This document shows, in pieces, positions 34,157 to 42,772 of a stretch of DNA of 52,582 nt. The notes below the pieces were generated by a model. The model saw nothing but the letters and a program-made list of their open reading frames with translations, did no database searches and was not told the DNA's origin. The position numbers and the translations under genes are program-made. This DNA is from CAYUNI01 sp964446245. GTDB taxonomy: Bacteria; Patescibacteriota; Minisyncoccia; Phycocordibacterales; XYD1-FULL-46-19. Location of the stretch: positions 1 through 52,582 of the forward strand of contig CAYUNI010000002.1 in the NCBI GenBank assembly GCA_964446245.1, read 5' to 3'. The number at the start of each line of letters is the position of its first letter. Position 1 is the first letter of the stretch.

Positions 34157-34192
34157 AACCCCCGAATGAGACCCTCGCCTCATTCGGGGGTT
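34157..34192. terminator. Bidirectional terminator
   Basis: AACCCCCGAATGAG (34157-34170) pairs with 34179-34192 between the convergent lipoprotein and lemA genes. Confidence 0.85.
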
Positions 34193-34225
34193 AATCTTTA
34201 AATTAACCTAGAACCAAACTCCAAA

Positions 34226-34783
34226 CTAAAAACTTATTTTCACTGGCTCCTTTTCGGCACTGCCTTCTTCGAGTTGGAAAAATTCTTGTTTAGCAAAATT
34301 AAAAATTTTTGCAATTAAATTCGAAGGGAAAGACTCTACTTTAGTATTCAAATCACGGACATTGCCATTGTAAAAACGACGCGCCGCTTGAATTTTGTTT
34401 TCCGTATCAGCAAGCTCGGTTTGTAGATGAGTAAAGCTTTCCACTGCTCGAAGCTGTGGGTAGGCTTCAGCGACCGCAAAGACACTCTTCAAGGCATCGG
34501 TCAAAATATTTTCTGCTTTACCTTTTTCGGCTGGACTTTGCGCTGATAGCGCATTGGCTCGCGCTTGGGTCACTTTTTCAAATACGCTCGACTCATGAGT
34601 AGCATAACCTTTCACCGCTTCGACTAAATTAGGAATCAAATCATAACGACGCTTAAGCTGAACATCAATATCCGCCCAAGCCTCTTTGGTTCGATTAACC
34701 AAACGCACAAAGCTGTTGTAAACTAAAGCTAGCCATAAAACAACAACGACCGCAATAGCAATGAGAATATAAGCAATAGTCAT
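34226..34783 (-). CDS. lemA: LemA family membrane protein
   Basis: 185 residues from the ATG at 34783. An N-terminal helix (IAYILIAIAVVVVLWLALVY) anchors a helical-bundle domain with the family signature YNSFVRLVNRTKEAWADIDVQLKRRYDLIPNLVEAVKGYATHE near residues 22-64, and RRFYNGNVRDLNTKVESFPSNLIAK near 135. LemA is often encoded beside htpX and may help present its substrates, though its role is not settled. No SD is present. Two candidate -10 boxes lie 16-28 bases upstream, so this gene probably has a short A/T-rich leader. Confidence 0.93.
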   Translation of the reverse strand: MTIAYILIAIAVVVVLWLALVYNSFVRLVNRTKEAWADIDVQLKRRYDLIPNLVEAVKGYATHESSVFEKVTQARANALSAQSPAEKGKAENILTDALKSVFAVAEAYPQLRAVESFTHLQTELADTENKIQAARRFYNGNVRDLNTKVESFPSNLIAKIFNFAKQEFFQLEEGSAEKEPVKISF

Positions 34784-34897
34784 AAAAAACAAATTAAACT
34801 AGTATAAAATAATTATATCATAGTCCCGCCAACCACCGCCACCATCTTTTTTACATTAATCGGACTAATATAAAATAAATTTCTCGATAAAACGAAA

Positions 34898-34925
34898 AGG
34901 CCCTGCGCAATATTGCACAAGGCCT
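34898..34925 (-). terminator. Terminator of the 47-residue membrane peptide gene
   Basis: 34898-34908 and 34915-34925 pair over 11 bp on the minus strand (two G-U), followed by TTTTCGTTTT. Confidence 0.8.
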
Positions 34926-34943
34926 CTAATCCTCTCTGTCTCC

Positions 34944-35087
34944 CTAGCGACCCGTCGCCAAGAAGTCAAAGACAACGGCTAGAAAAAACCCGATTGCCAA
35001 AGCCCACGGCAAAGCATTGACAATAAGCTTCTGCCAAAGGCAGGGGCTATCTTCGATCTCTATCCCTTCATCATCAAAGCACCACAT
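34944..35087 (-). CDS. 47-residue single-pass membrane peptide, complete cassette
   Basis: A short gene with every signal in place: promoter TTGCAA-17-TATAAT (35112-35140), SD AAAGGGGGTGG, ATG at 35087, TAG at 34944-34946 and a terminator at 34898. The peptide begins MWCFDDEGIEIEDSPC, acidic with two Cys, and continues into a hydrophobic helix (residues about 21-43, ending VVFDFLATGR). The acidic N-terminus and short basic end suggest an N-out, C-in orientation. It matches no small-protein family I know. Its cassette form matches the other SD-led genes here. Confidence 0.72.
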   Translation of the reverse strand: MWCFDDEGIEIEDSPCLWQKLIVNALPWALAIGFFLAVVFDFLATGR

Positions 35088-35111
35088 GATTCCACCCCCT
35101 TTCTGCCTACA

Positions 35112-35140
35112 ATTATAACATACTTTGTGTAATTTTGCAA
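35112..35140 (-). promoter_or_regulatory. Sigma70-type promoter of the 47-residue peptide gene
   Basis: TTGCAA (35135-35140), 17 bases, TATAAT (35112-35117) on the minus strand. Confidence 0.75.
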
Positions 35141-35164
35141 TGTCTTATTTTAATGGGTCATAAT

Positions 35165-35200
35165 AAGCCCCGACCTTGGGCTCCCTTAAGGTCGGGGCTT
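35165..35200. terminator. Terminator downstream of groEL
   Basis: AAGCCCCGACCTT (35165-35177) pairs with 35188-35200. A second small palindrome (TCCGCCAG/CTGGCGGA) lies nearer to the groEL stop at about 35245-35260. Confidence 0.75.
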
Positions 35201-35280
35201 TTTCATTCGCGTTTTATTAGCGTCCAGTCTGCGTCTTATCAGCGTTCCGCCAGCTGGCGGAGTCCGCATAAGTCAGCGTC

Positions 35281-36921
35281 TTAATACATATCTGGATGTG
35301 CCCCAGCGACAGGCTTCTCCTCCTTCGGTTCTTCAGCAACCGCCACCTCAGTCGTAAGCAATATCCCTGCCGCTGAAGTCGCATGCTCTAAAGAAGTTCT
35401 CGTAACCTTAACTGGATCAATAATTCCCACCTTAAACATATCAGCCTCTACCTTATCCGCCAAAGCATTATAGCCAGCTGATTGGGATTTCTCAATTGCT
35501 TCAATAATTACCCCAACATCTTCTTTGCCAGCATTCTTAGCAATTTGTCGCAATGGTGCCTCCAGCGCTTTTAAGAGTAGATCAAAGCCAGCTTCATATT
35601 CTCTGGCAATATCCGCCGATGGAGTCTTCGCGGCTTTGCTTCCCCGCACCGCTTTCGCCGCTAAAATCAAAGCTGAGCCTCCACCCGGCACTATCCCCTC
35701 AGCAATCGCCGCCTTAGTCGCGTTGACCGCATCTTCAATTTTTAATTTCTTATACTTCATCTCCATCTCAGTCGCCGCGCCCACCTTGATCACCGCGACC
35801 CCGCCAGAAAGTTTCCCTAAGCGTTCTTGTATTTTTTCTTTATCATAAGAAGATTCAGTATTAGCCAACTGCTTTCGCAATTGAGCCACCCGCGCCTCAA
35901 TTTCAGCTTTCTTTCCCTTACCCCCAATAATAGTCGTCAAATCTTTAGTCGCCACCACCTTGCGCGCCCGCCCAAGCATTGCGACTTCTGCATTCTCTAA
36001 TTTCAAACCGACTTCTTCCGAAATTACAGTTCCGCCAGTGAGAGTAGCAATATCGGCAAGCATCTCTTTACGGCGATCACCATAACCCGGCGCCTTGATC
36101 GCCAAGGTATTGAAAATTCCTCGCATCTTATTGACCACCAAAGTCGTCAAAGCTTCCCCATCAAGATCTTCGGCGATAATCACCAACTCCTTCTTTCCGC
36201 TCTGAGCTAATTTTTCCAAAAGAGGCAAAATCTCTTTAATTGTCGAAATTTTTCGATCAGTAATCAAGATAAGCGAGTCGTCATATTCGGCCTCCATACG
36301 TTCGACGTCTGTCACCATATAAGGCGCAATATAGCCCTTATCAAATTGCATGCCTTCAACTAATTCTGATTCCACCCCAAAAGATTGTGACTCTTCGACT
36401 GTCACCACGCCATCTTTACCCACCTTATCAATCGCCTCAGCGATTATCCGACCATACTCTTCACTTTCAGCGGAAATAGTCGCCACTTGGACAATCTCCT
36501 CTTTACTCTTTATCGGCTTGGCAATCTTTTTTAATTCTGAGACGACTGCTTCTGTCGCACGATCAATTCCCATTTTTAAACCCAAAGGATTCACCCCAAA
36601 AGTCGCCACCTTAAAGCCTTCATTGACAATCGCCTGCGTCAAGACGACCGCCGTGGTCGTACCATCTCCAGCAATGTCATTGGCTTTATTGGCCACATCT
36701 TTGATAATCTCCGCTCCCAAATTTTCCATTTTGTTAGCTAAAGAAATATCTTTAGCAATCGAGACGCCATCATTAGTGATCGTCGGAGTACCATAACCTT
36801 TGTCTAAGACGACATTACGCCCCTTAGGACCGATAGTGATTTTCACCGCATCAGCCACTTGATCAATCCCGCGCTTGATCGTTTTGCGCGCCTCTTCACC
36901 ATAAAGAATTTGTTTGGACAT
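35281..36921 (-). CDS. groEL: Chaperonin GroEL
   Basis: The 60-kDa chaperonin subunit, forming double seven-member rings that fold proteins with ATP and GroES. 546 residues with GDGTTTAVVL (about 86-95, ATPase Asp), GIDQVADAVKITIGPKGRNVVLDKGYG at the N-terminus and the family signature AATEMEMKYKKLKIEDA near 405. The tail ends in HPDMY rather than a GGM repeat, as in some other lineages. It lies 116 bases downstream of groES. The gap is filled with ACGAAT repeats. No SD is present. Confidence 0.97.
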   Translation of the reverse strand: MSKQILYGEEARKTIKRGIDQVADAVKITIGPKGRNVVLDKGYGTPTITNDGVSIAKDISLANKMENLGAEIIKDVANKANDIAGDGTTTAVVLTQAIVNEGFKVATFGVNPLGLKMGIDRATEAVVSELKKIAKPIKSKEEIVQVATISAESEEYGRIIAEAIDKVGKDGVVTVEESQSFGVESELVEGMQFDKGYIAPYMVTDVERMEAEYDDSLILITDRKISTIKEILPLLEKLAQSGKKELVIIAEDLDGEALTTLVVNKMRGIFNTLAIKAPGYGDRRKEMLADIATLTGGTVISEEVGLKLENAEVAMLGRARKVVATKDLTTIIGGKGKKAEIEARVAQLRKQLANTESSYDKEKIQERLGKLSGGVAVIKVGAATEMEMKYKKLKIEDAVNATKAAIAEGIVPGGGSALILAAKAVRGSKAAKTPSADIAREYEAGFDLLLKALEAPLRQIAKNAGKEDVGVIIEAIEKSQSAGYNALADKVEADMFKVGIIDPVKVTRTSLEHATSAAGILLTTEVAVAEEPKEEKPVAGAHPDMY

Positions 36922-36929
36922 AAAATATT

Positions 36930-37036
36930 TGCGATGCTAATTTACGAATTTATACGAATGCCACGAATAAAATGAGGGATTCTTAAATGCGTATCATTCG
37001 TAGATTCGTGTTTTTGATTCGTATCATTCACATCGA
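36930..37036. repeat. ACGAAT/ATTCGT repeat cluster between groES and groEL
   Basis: At least seven copies of ACGAAT or its complement occur here, arranged as an inverted set: three at 36944-36969 in one direction and four at 36996-37025 in the other. The mRNA could fold into a hairpin in the groES-groEL gap, perhaps setting the relative expression of the two genes. Confidence 0.7.
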
Positions 37037-37037
37037 A

Positions 37038-37352
37038 TTACTCGATTACTCCTAATATGTTCGACTCGCTTATAATCAGATACTCGACTTCATCTATCTT
37101 GACCTCATCAGGACCATATTTAGAAAAAATTATTGTTTGGCCTTTTTTTACTGCTACCGGTACTCTTGTACCATTGTCTAAAAGTCGCCCTTCGCCGACG
37201 GCCACCACCTTGCCCTGCTCGGGGCGCTCCTTGCTGACCGTCTCGGGGATGATAAAGCCACTTTTGGTTTTCCCGCTTTTTTCCGCCTCGCTAAGAGGCA
37301 GGACCAAAACGCGATCGCCTAACGGCTTAAAAGAAAGTTTGTCTTTTGCCAT
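37038..37352 (-). CDS. groES: Co-chaperonin GroES
   Basis: The 10-kDa lid of the GroEL chamber. 104 residues: FKPLGDRVLVLPLSEAE at the start, the mobile loop KSGFIIPETVSKERPEQGKV (about 28-47) that contacts GroEL, and EVKIDEVEYLIISESNILGVIE at the end. First gene of the groESL operon, with a consensus-like promoter at 37383-37410. There is no CIRCE inverted repeat upstream, so HrcA control is not supported. Confidence 0.96.
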   Translation of the reverse strand: MAKDKLSFKPLGDRVLVLPLSEAEKSGKTKSGFIIPETVSKERPEQGKVVAVGEGRLLDNGTRVPVAVKKGQTIIFSKYGPDEVKIDEVEYLIISESNILGVIE

Positions 37353-37382
37353 AGTGAAAAATTAAACTACTAATATCCTCCT

Positions 37383-37410
37383 ATTATAAGAATAGCACCT
37401 ACTGGGTCAA
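37383..37410 (-). promoter_or_regulatory. groESL promoter
   Basis: TTGACC (37405-37410), 16-base spacer, TATAAT (37383-37388) on the minus strand. AGGAGG just downstream of the -10 lies about 25 bases before the ATG, too far for an SD. Confidence 0.7.
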
Positions 37411-37477
37411 GCCCTTATATTGAAGGATCTGACTTCTTAAGGATTATTGCCTTAAAATAGAAAGTGAATGCCTATGA

Positions 37478-37619
37478 AAAATCACCTCTTAGGATTTCAT
37501 CCTCAAGTGGTGATTTTCGTTCATACTCTAATTTTAATCTTAACATAAAATTCTTAAATTCCACGACTTGCCCCCGCCCTAACTTTGGACTTATTGATTC
37601 CAAAGTTAGGACGGGGGGC
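37478..37619. other. Two long hairpins in the divergent groES-secG gap
   Basis: Hairpin A: AAAATCACC (37478-37486) pairs with GGTGATTTT (37509-37517), with inner AGGAT/ATCCT. Hairpin B: 37570-37588 pairs with 37600-37619 with one mismatch. Both flanking genes start here and none ends, so these are not simple gene terminators. They could bound a short RNA or be relics. The 302-base gap holds no credible coding frame. Confidence 0.6.
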
Positions 37620-37648
37620 TTGCCTCTCACTTAAACTTCTGCTATCAT
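37620..37648 (+). promoter_or_regulatory. secG promoter (leaderless)
   Basis: TTGCCT (37620-37625), 17 bases, TATCAT (37643-37648) with TG upstream (extended -10). The box ends 6 bases before the ATG. Confidence 0.65.
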
Positions 37649-37654
37649 CAATAT

Positions 37655-37885
37655 ATGGATTTGTTAAGCGCTTATTTGCCTTATATTCAGATTATTTTAG
37701 GCATATTGTTGGTTGCCATTATTCTCTTACAACAAAGTGAAGCCGGTTTAGGTTCGGCCTTTGGTGGCTCTCGAACAGCCAACCCTTTTGCCACTAAACG
37801 CGGCGCCGAAAAGAAACTCTTCATTATTACAATTATATTAGCCATTTTATTTGTGGCTTCCAATTTAGTTGCCCTCTTTCGTTAG
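37655..37885 (+). CDS. secG: Protein-export membrane protein SecG
   Basis: Third subunit of the SecYEG channel. 76 residues with two membrane helices (YIQIILGILLVAIILLQ and LFIITIILAILFVASNLVAL) and the cytoplasmic loop SEAGLGSAFGGSRTANPFATKRGAEK, which carries the family hallmark GLGxxFGG. Preceded by a promoter predicting a leaderless transcript. It heads a plus-strand run with the solute-binding protein 46 bases downstream. Confidence 0.94.
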   Translation: MDLLSAYLPYIQIILGILLVAIILLQQSEAGLGSAFGGSRTANPFATKRGAEKKLFIITIILAILFVASNLVALFR

Positions 37886-37931
37886 CTCTTAACGAAAGCC
37901 TCTAGACTGGCAGTCGCCGTCTTTAAATACC

Positions 37932-39728
37932 GTGATTAAAAAAATTCTTGCGCTCTTTGTAGCCACTAGCGCCAAAATTAAAGCTGTTTATCTTTTTTTA
38001 GGTTTACCTAAAAGCTCCGAGATCAAACTAGCCATCGCCTCTTTTTCGCCTCGCCAAAGAATAATTTTAAGTGTCATATTTTTTATTTTTATCATCGGCA
38101 GTATCACCCTTCTTTTCCGAGTAAACAACGGCCTCATGGTCAAAGTGGCGATTTCTGGTGGCAACCTCACAGAGGGAATAATCGGCACTCCTCGTTTTAT
38201 TAACCCGCTTTTGGCCGTTTCTGATGCCGATCGCGATCTAAGCGCCCTCATTTATTCCGGACTCACTCGTTTTGACGAATTAGGGCGAATCGTCCCAGAT
38301 TTAGCTAAAGATTTTTCTGTTTCCGCCGATGGTCTTACTTATACTTTCACCCTACGCAAAAACCTAACTTGGCATGACGGCAAGCCAATCACCACCAACG
38401 ACATTGAATACACCATCAAACGCGCTCAAGATCCGATCATAAAAAGCGCCAAAAGAGCAAATTGGGAAGGCGTGACTATCCAAAAAATCTCCGACCAAAA
38501 AATCGCTTTTATTCTCAAAAAGCCTTATCCAGCATTTTTAGAAAACACAACTTTAGGAATCCTACCTAAGCACCTGTGGCAAAAAATTTCCGAAGATTCT
38601 TTTTCTCTTAATAAACTAAACTCCGAGCCTGTTGGTTCCGGCCCTTACCAATTTGCCAAAGCAACTCAAGATTCTTTCGGTGTCCCTCAATATTATGAAC
38701 TTAATGCTTTTGATAATTTTGCTGGAGGCGCACCAAAAATTTCTTCCCTCACTTTACGCTTTTACCCTAATGACAAAGAATTATTTTCCGCCTATCAACT
38801 CGGTCAAATAGATAGCTTAAGCGCCATTTCCCCAGCTCTGGCGAAAAATCTTACCAATGCCAACATTGTAAAAATACCCCTTCCAAGACTTTTTGCCGTC
38901 TTTTTAAATCAAAATCAGGCTAGCGTTCTAGCCAACAAAGAAGTTCGTGAGGCGCTCAATCTTGCCACTGACAAACAAGCCTTAATAGACGAAACTCTTT
39001 TTGGCTTCGGTCAAATTGTCGACAATGCTTTTCCGCCCGGGACAGCCGGCTACCAAGCAAGTGAAAAATCTTCTTTTGATTTAGCCAAAGCGAAATCAAC
39101 TCTAATAAAAGCTGGCTGGAAACAAGACTCTCAAGGTGTTTGGGAAAAGAAAACTAGCACCAAAAAAGAGACTCGAATAGAAAAGCTTACTTTTACCATT
39201 GATACCTCCAATATCCCCGAAGTAAAAGCGGCCGCTGAAGTTTTAAAAAAACAATGGTCTAAACTCGGAGTACCAATTGGTCTGCGTATTTTTGAGAGCG
39301 GTGATCTAAATGAAAATGTACTTCGCCCACGAAAATTTGAAGCACTTCTTTTTGGCGAAGCCGTAAGTCGTCAAGGTGATCCTTTTCCTTTTTGGCACTC
39401 TTCACAGCGTCTAGACCCCGGCCTGAATATCGCGATGTATACTAACGCTAAGGCTGACAAATATCTCGAAGCCGCACGAACAGCAACCAAGCCCGAAGAC
39501 CGTCTCAAGCAATACCAACTCTTTCAAAATGAAATAAAATCCGACCAGCCGGCCATCTTTCTTTACTCACCATACTTTCTATATGTATTGCCAGACAAAA
39601 TCAAAGGCGCTCGTTTTTCTGTCATCGCCCAACCAGCAGATCGCTTCAACTCAATCCATAAATGGTATTTAAAGACCGATCAAGTCTGGCGTCTCTTTGC
39701 CAAGCACACCGATATTATCGAAAATTAA
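37932..39728 (+). CDS. Membrane-anchored peptide/nickel-type ABC solute-binding protein
   Basis: 598 residues, family 5 extracellular solute-binding protein (OppA/DppA type). GTG at 37932 begins MIKKILALFV. An unusual N-terminal stretch of about 45 residues precedes one membrane helix (RIILSVIFFIFIIGSITLLF, about 44-63). The binding domain follows: GTPRFINPLLAVSDADRDLSALIYSGLTRFD, SADGLTYTFTLRKNLTWHDGKPI, EPVGSGPYQFAKA, VREALNLATDKQALI. No permease or ATPase gene is near, so it may serve a distant transporter or act alone as a surface receptor. It works at the outer face of the membrane. Confidence 0.9.
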   Translation: MIKKILALFVATSAKIKAVYLFLGLPKSSEIKLAIASFSPRQRIILSVIFFIFIIGSITLLFRVNNGLMVKVAISGGNLTEGIIGTPRFINPLLAVSDADRDLSALIYSGLTRFDELGRIVPDLAKDFSVSADGLTYTFTLRKNLTWHDGKPITTNDIEYTIKRAQDPIIKSAKRANWEGVTIQKISDQKIAFILKKPYPAFLENTTLGILPKHLWQKISEDSFSLNKLNSEPVGSGPYQFAKATQDSFGVPQYYELNAFDNFAGGAPKISSLTLRFYPNDKELFSAYQLGQIDSLSAISPALAKNLTNANIVKIPLPRLFAVFLNQNQASVLANKEVREALNLATDKQALIDETLFGFGQIVDNAFPPGTAGYQASEKSSFDLAKAKSTLIKAGWKQDSQGVWEKKTSTKKETRIEKLTFTIDTSNIPEVKAAAEVLKKQWSKLGVPIGLRIFESGDLNENVLRPRKFEALLFGEAVSRQGDPFPFWHSSQRLDPGLNIAMYTNAKADKYLEAARTATKPEDRLKQYQLFQNEIKSDQPAIFLYSPYFLYVLPDKIKGARFSVIAQPADRFNSIHKWYLKTDQVWRLFAKHTDIIEN

Positions 39729-39766
39729 AAATAATTAATAAAACTTTAATTAACTGTTAAGTCTAT

Positions 39767-41791
39767 ATGATTAATCCCAAGAAAAATCCGGCTGACCAAC
39801 CAAAAAGCTCTTCCGGAAAAATCCGAAGTTTCCATGCTGACCCTAATTCTAGTCCAGCGCCTTTTGTTCGCAATAATCGTCGTTCGAAAAATAATTTTCG
39901 CCACCGACCAGAATTAGCTAAAACTTCAGACGATAGAAACATTCAGTCGACCGACAACCAAGCAAACAAACCAAATAGCCAACGCTCGGCAAACAAAACT
40001 AATTTCAAATCAGTCCGACAATTAGCCAAATTCCCCGGAAAAAAAGGCCACCGAATAAGCGACTCTTCTTCGGCCAAAGAAACTGACGCCAAACCAAAAG
40101 AAAAAATCCCTGCTCTCACGTCTGGCAATATTCGGATTATCCCCTTAGGTGGGGTCGAAGAAATTGGAAAAAATATGACCGTCGTCGAATACGGCGATGA
40201 TATTATTATCGTCGATATGGGTTTCACTTTCCCCGGCGATGAAGCCCCCGGTGTCGACTATATCATTCCCGATATCAGCTACCTCGAAGAAAGGAAGGGG
40301 AAAATTCGTGGCGTTTTAATCACCCATGGTCACCTTGATCATATTGGTGCAATTCCTTATATTATGGAAAAAATTGGCAATCCGCCTATCTATACCAGCC
40401 TGTTGACCGCAGTAATGATTAAAAAACGTCAAGAAGAATTCCCTCATCTTGCCAAACTTAATATCGAAGTAGTCAAATCAGGCGAACGCTTAAAATTGGG
40501 CGAAATGAAAATTTCCTTTTTTGCCACGACCCACACTATTCCTGATTCTATCGGCGTAATAATCCACAGCCCATACGGAAAAATCATTTTCACCGGCGAT
40601 ATCCGTGTCGCCCACCAAGGAGGAATTCCGACCGAAGAAGAAGTCGAGACTTTCACCAATATCGGACCAGAAGATAATCTCTGTCTAATCGCCGATTCTA
40701 CCAATATCGAAAAACCGGGTTTCTCTTTTTCCGAAAAAGAAGTCCAACAAAATGTCAAAAATATTATCATTGATGTCAAGGGCCGAGTGATTATTGGCAC
40801 CTTCGCTTCTCTTCTCGAGCGGATTATCTTTATCATTCAAGCTGCTGAAGAATTAGGGAAAAAGGTCGCTGTCGAAGGGCGAGCCATGAAGACCAATATC
40901 GAGATTGCCAAAGAGCTTGGTTTGCTTAAAGTGAAAAAGGCTACTCTAATCTCTTCCGAAGATATGGCTAATTATCCCGACAATCAGATTGTCGTCTTAG
41001 CAACCGGCGCTCAAGGTGATGAATACGCCGCTTTAATGCGAATGTCCCAAAAACAACATCGTCTAGTCAAAATTAAAAAAGGCGATACAGTCCTTTTGTC
41101 TTCTTCCGTTATCCCCGGCAACGAAAAAAGTGTTCAAAAATTAAAAGATAATCTTGCTCGCCAAGGGGCAAAGATTATTCACTACGGTATTGCCGATGTC
41201 CATTCCTCCGGACATTCTTATCGAGGCGAAATGGAATGGGTCCACAAAATGATTAAACCTAAATTCTTTATCCCTGTACATGGTCATCATTCGATGCTTC
41301 GCGTCCACGCCGATGTCGCAATGAATCTCGGCTTGCCAGAAAAAAACGTCGTCGTCCCCGACAACGGAATGATTATTGAAATCACCGACCAAGGAGAAAA
41401 GATAAATGCTCTCAAACAAAATGCTGGCAGTCGAATTGTAATGGTCGACGGTCTCGGGACCAACAATGTCCAAGAGGTTGTCATTCGTGACCGGCAAATG
41501 CTTTCTCAAGATGGAATGTTTGTTATTATTGCCATCGTCGATATGAAAACAGGTAAAGTTCGCAAATCACCAGATATTATTTCTCGCGGTTTCGTCTATT
41601 TGAAAGAATCGCAAGATCTTTTACGAACCGTTCGTCTTGTCACTAAACAGACCATCGAAGATGCCACCGCCCAAATGAATCCAATCAACCTCGACTATGT
41701 CCGCAATATGGTGCGCGAAGAATTAGGCAAATACCTCTTTCAGAAAACCCACAAACGACCAATCATCTTACCAGTTCTCATCGAGGTCTAA
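39767..41791 (+). CDS. rnj: Ribonuclease J
   Basis: Metallo-beta-lactamase/beta-CASP nuclease acting as 5' exonuclease and endonuclease on RNA. 674 residues, about 120 longer than usual because of a basic, Asn/Ser-rich disordered N-terminal extension (1-118). The catalytic core has HGHLDH at 187-192, then TTHTIPDSIG, FTGDI, the beta-CASP domain (EGRAMKTNIEIA, LATGAQGDEYAAL), SSSVIPGNE and HVHSSGHS-type residues, and the C-terminal domain with GLG-NNVQEVVIRDRQMLS. Leaderless mRNAs carry 5' ends next to the coding sequence, so 5'-end decay by RNase J may matter more than usual here. Confidence 0.96.
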   Translation: MINPKKNPADQPKSSSGKIRSFHADPNSSPAPFVRNNRRSKNNFRHRPELAKTSDDRNIQSTDNQANKPNSQRSANKTNFKSVRQLAKFPGKKGHRISDSSSAKETDAKPKEKIPALTSGNIRIIPLGGVEEIGKNMTVVEYGDDIIIVDMGFTFPGDEAPGVDYIIPDISYLEERKGKIRGVLITHGHLDHIGAIPYIMEKIGNPPIYTSLLTAVMIKKRQEEFPHLAKLNIEVVKSGERLKLGEMKISFFATTHTIPDSIGVIIHSPYGKIIFTGDIRVAHQGGIPTEEEVETFTNIGPEDNLCLIADSTNIEKPGFSFSEKEVQQNVKNIIIDVKGRVIIGTFASLLERIIFIIQAAEELGKKVAVEGRAMKTNIEIAKELGLLKVKKATLISSEDMANYPDNQIVVLATGAQGDEYAALMRMSQKQHRLVKIKKGDTVLLSSSVIPGNEKSVQKLKDNLARQGAKIIHYGIADVHSSGHSYRGEMEWVHKMIKPKFFIPVHGHHSMLRVHADVAMNLGLPEKNVVVPDNGMIIEITDQGEKINALKQNAGSRIVMVDGLGTNNVQEVVIRDRQMLSQDGMFVIIAIVDMKTGKVRKSPDIISRGFVYLKESQDLLRTVRLVTKQTIEDATAQMNPINLDYVRNMVREELGKYLFQKTHKRPIILPVLIEV

Positions 41792-41795
41792 GTTG

Positions 41796-42770
41796 CTATA
41801 TATTTCGCAAAAATTCTTTAAAACCCGCAGTATTTACAAAAAAATTATTGGAATTTTTCTCTAGATTTTTTTTAATACTTTCTAACTGATTGAAAACTTT
41901 TCCTTTTGCTAATGTTTTTTCTTTTGTAAAAAGATTAAAATAACGGCCGTCTAAAAAAGAGACATATCCCACTTTCTTATTAATCTCCTTTGAGGCAATT
42001 AATGAAATAAGTTCATTCATTTGTTTATCTTGCCCACCTCCGGGTTCTTTCATGTGTTTATGTTCCAATATAAATATTTTATCTTTACATTTAATTAAAA
42101 AATCGGGCATTTTTTTCTCCTTATTAGAGCTCCACAAAAAATTGATACCCTCTTTTTTTATAATTTCAAGAAAAAGCTTTTTGCCTTTTTTATCTGCTTC
42201 TATGTATTTTTTATCCCCTCGCGACAAAAAATCTTCCGCGCTATCAGAATCAATTTTTTTATACCCTGCTTTGTCTAATAAATAAGCAACCTTATTAATC
42301 CCAAGATTCCCGCTTTCCTTATGCGCCTTAGCATCTTTACCAACCTGCAAAGTAGTTGGACTATACCCATAAGTTAAATAAAGGTTATGCCTTAAATCAA
42401 TATATTTATCGACAATTTCACTCATCACCTTAAGTTGAGATTCTTTATCAAGCTTAGAAAATAAACTATAAGAGACATCTACCACTGACCAAAAAGAAAC
42501 AAACTCTGAAAAATTAATATTTTTACCTTTGACTATTTTTAAAATCTTTTTAATCAATTTTTTTGAAAGATTTTTATCTTTACTTTTTCTGGCAAAACTA
42601 TAGACAGATATACTTTCTAAAAGCTCCACATTTTTATCCATTATTTCAGTTGGTCTTTTTATATCACGAGAGATAATTAGGCTACCGTTCTTAATGTAAA
42701 AATCATCAATAATCGGCTCTGGATTAGAGAGAGAAAACTTAAGTAATTTTAAATTATTTAAACTTTTCAT
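41796..42770 (-). CDS. Putative type II restriction endonuclease (PD-(D/E)xK)
   Basis: 324 residues, lysine- and A/T-rich. A candidate PD-(D/E)xK nuclease core is Pro222-Asp223 (MPDFLIKCKDK) followed by Glu236-His237-Lys238 (IFILEHK), with GGGQDKQMNELI after it. The position 2 bases downstream of a DNA adenine methyltransferase, on the same strand, is the classical methylase-then-nuclease order. The recognition sequence cannot be read from the protein. Base composition is more A/T-rich than rnj and the MFS gene on either side, which fits recent transfer. Confidence 0.75.
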   Translation of the reverse strand: MKSLNNLKLLKFSLSNPEPIIDDFYIKNGSLIISRDIKRPTEIMDKNVELLESISVYSFARKSKDKNLSKKLIKKILKIVKGKNINFSEFVSFWSVVDVSYSLFSKLDKESQLKVMSEIVDKYIDLRHNLYLTYGYSPTTLQVGKDAKAHKESGNLGINKVAYLLDKAGYKKIDSDSAEDFLSRGDKKYIEADKKGKKLFLEIIKKEGINFLWSSNKEKKMPDFLIKCKDKIFILEHKHMKEPGGGQDKQMNELISLIASKEINKKVGYVSFLDGRYFNLFTKEKTLAKGKVFNQLESIKKNLEKNSNNFFVNTAGFKEFLRNI

Positions 42771-42772
42771 AT

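Noticed and set aside
37353..37654. CIRCE/HrcA control of groESL
   Set aside because: No TTAGCACTC-type inverted repeat near the promoter.
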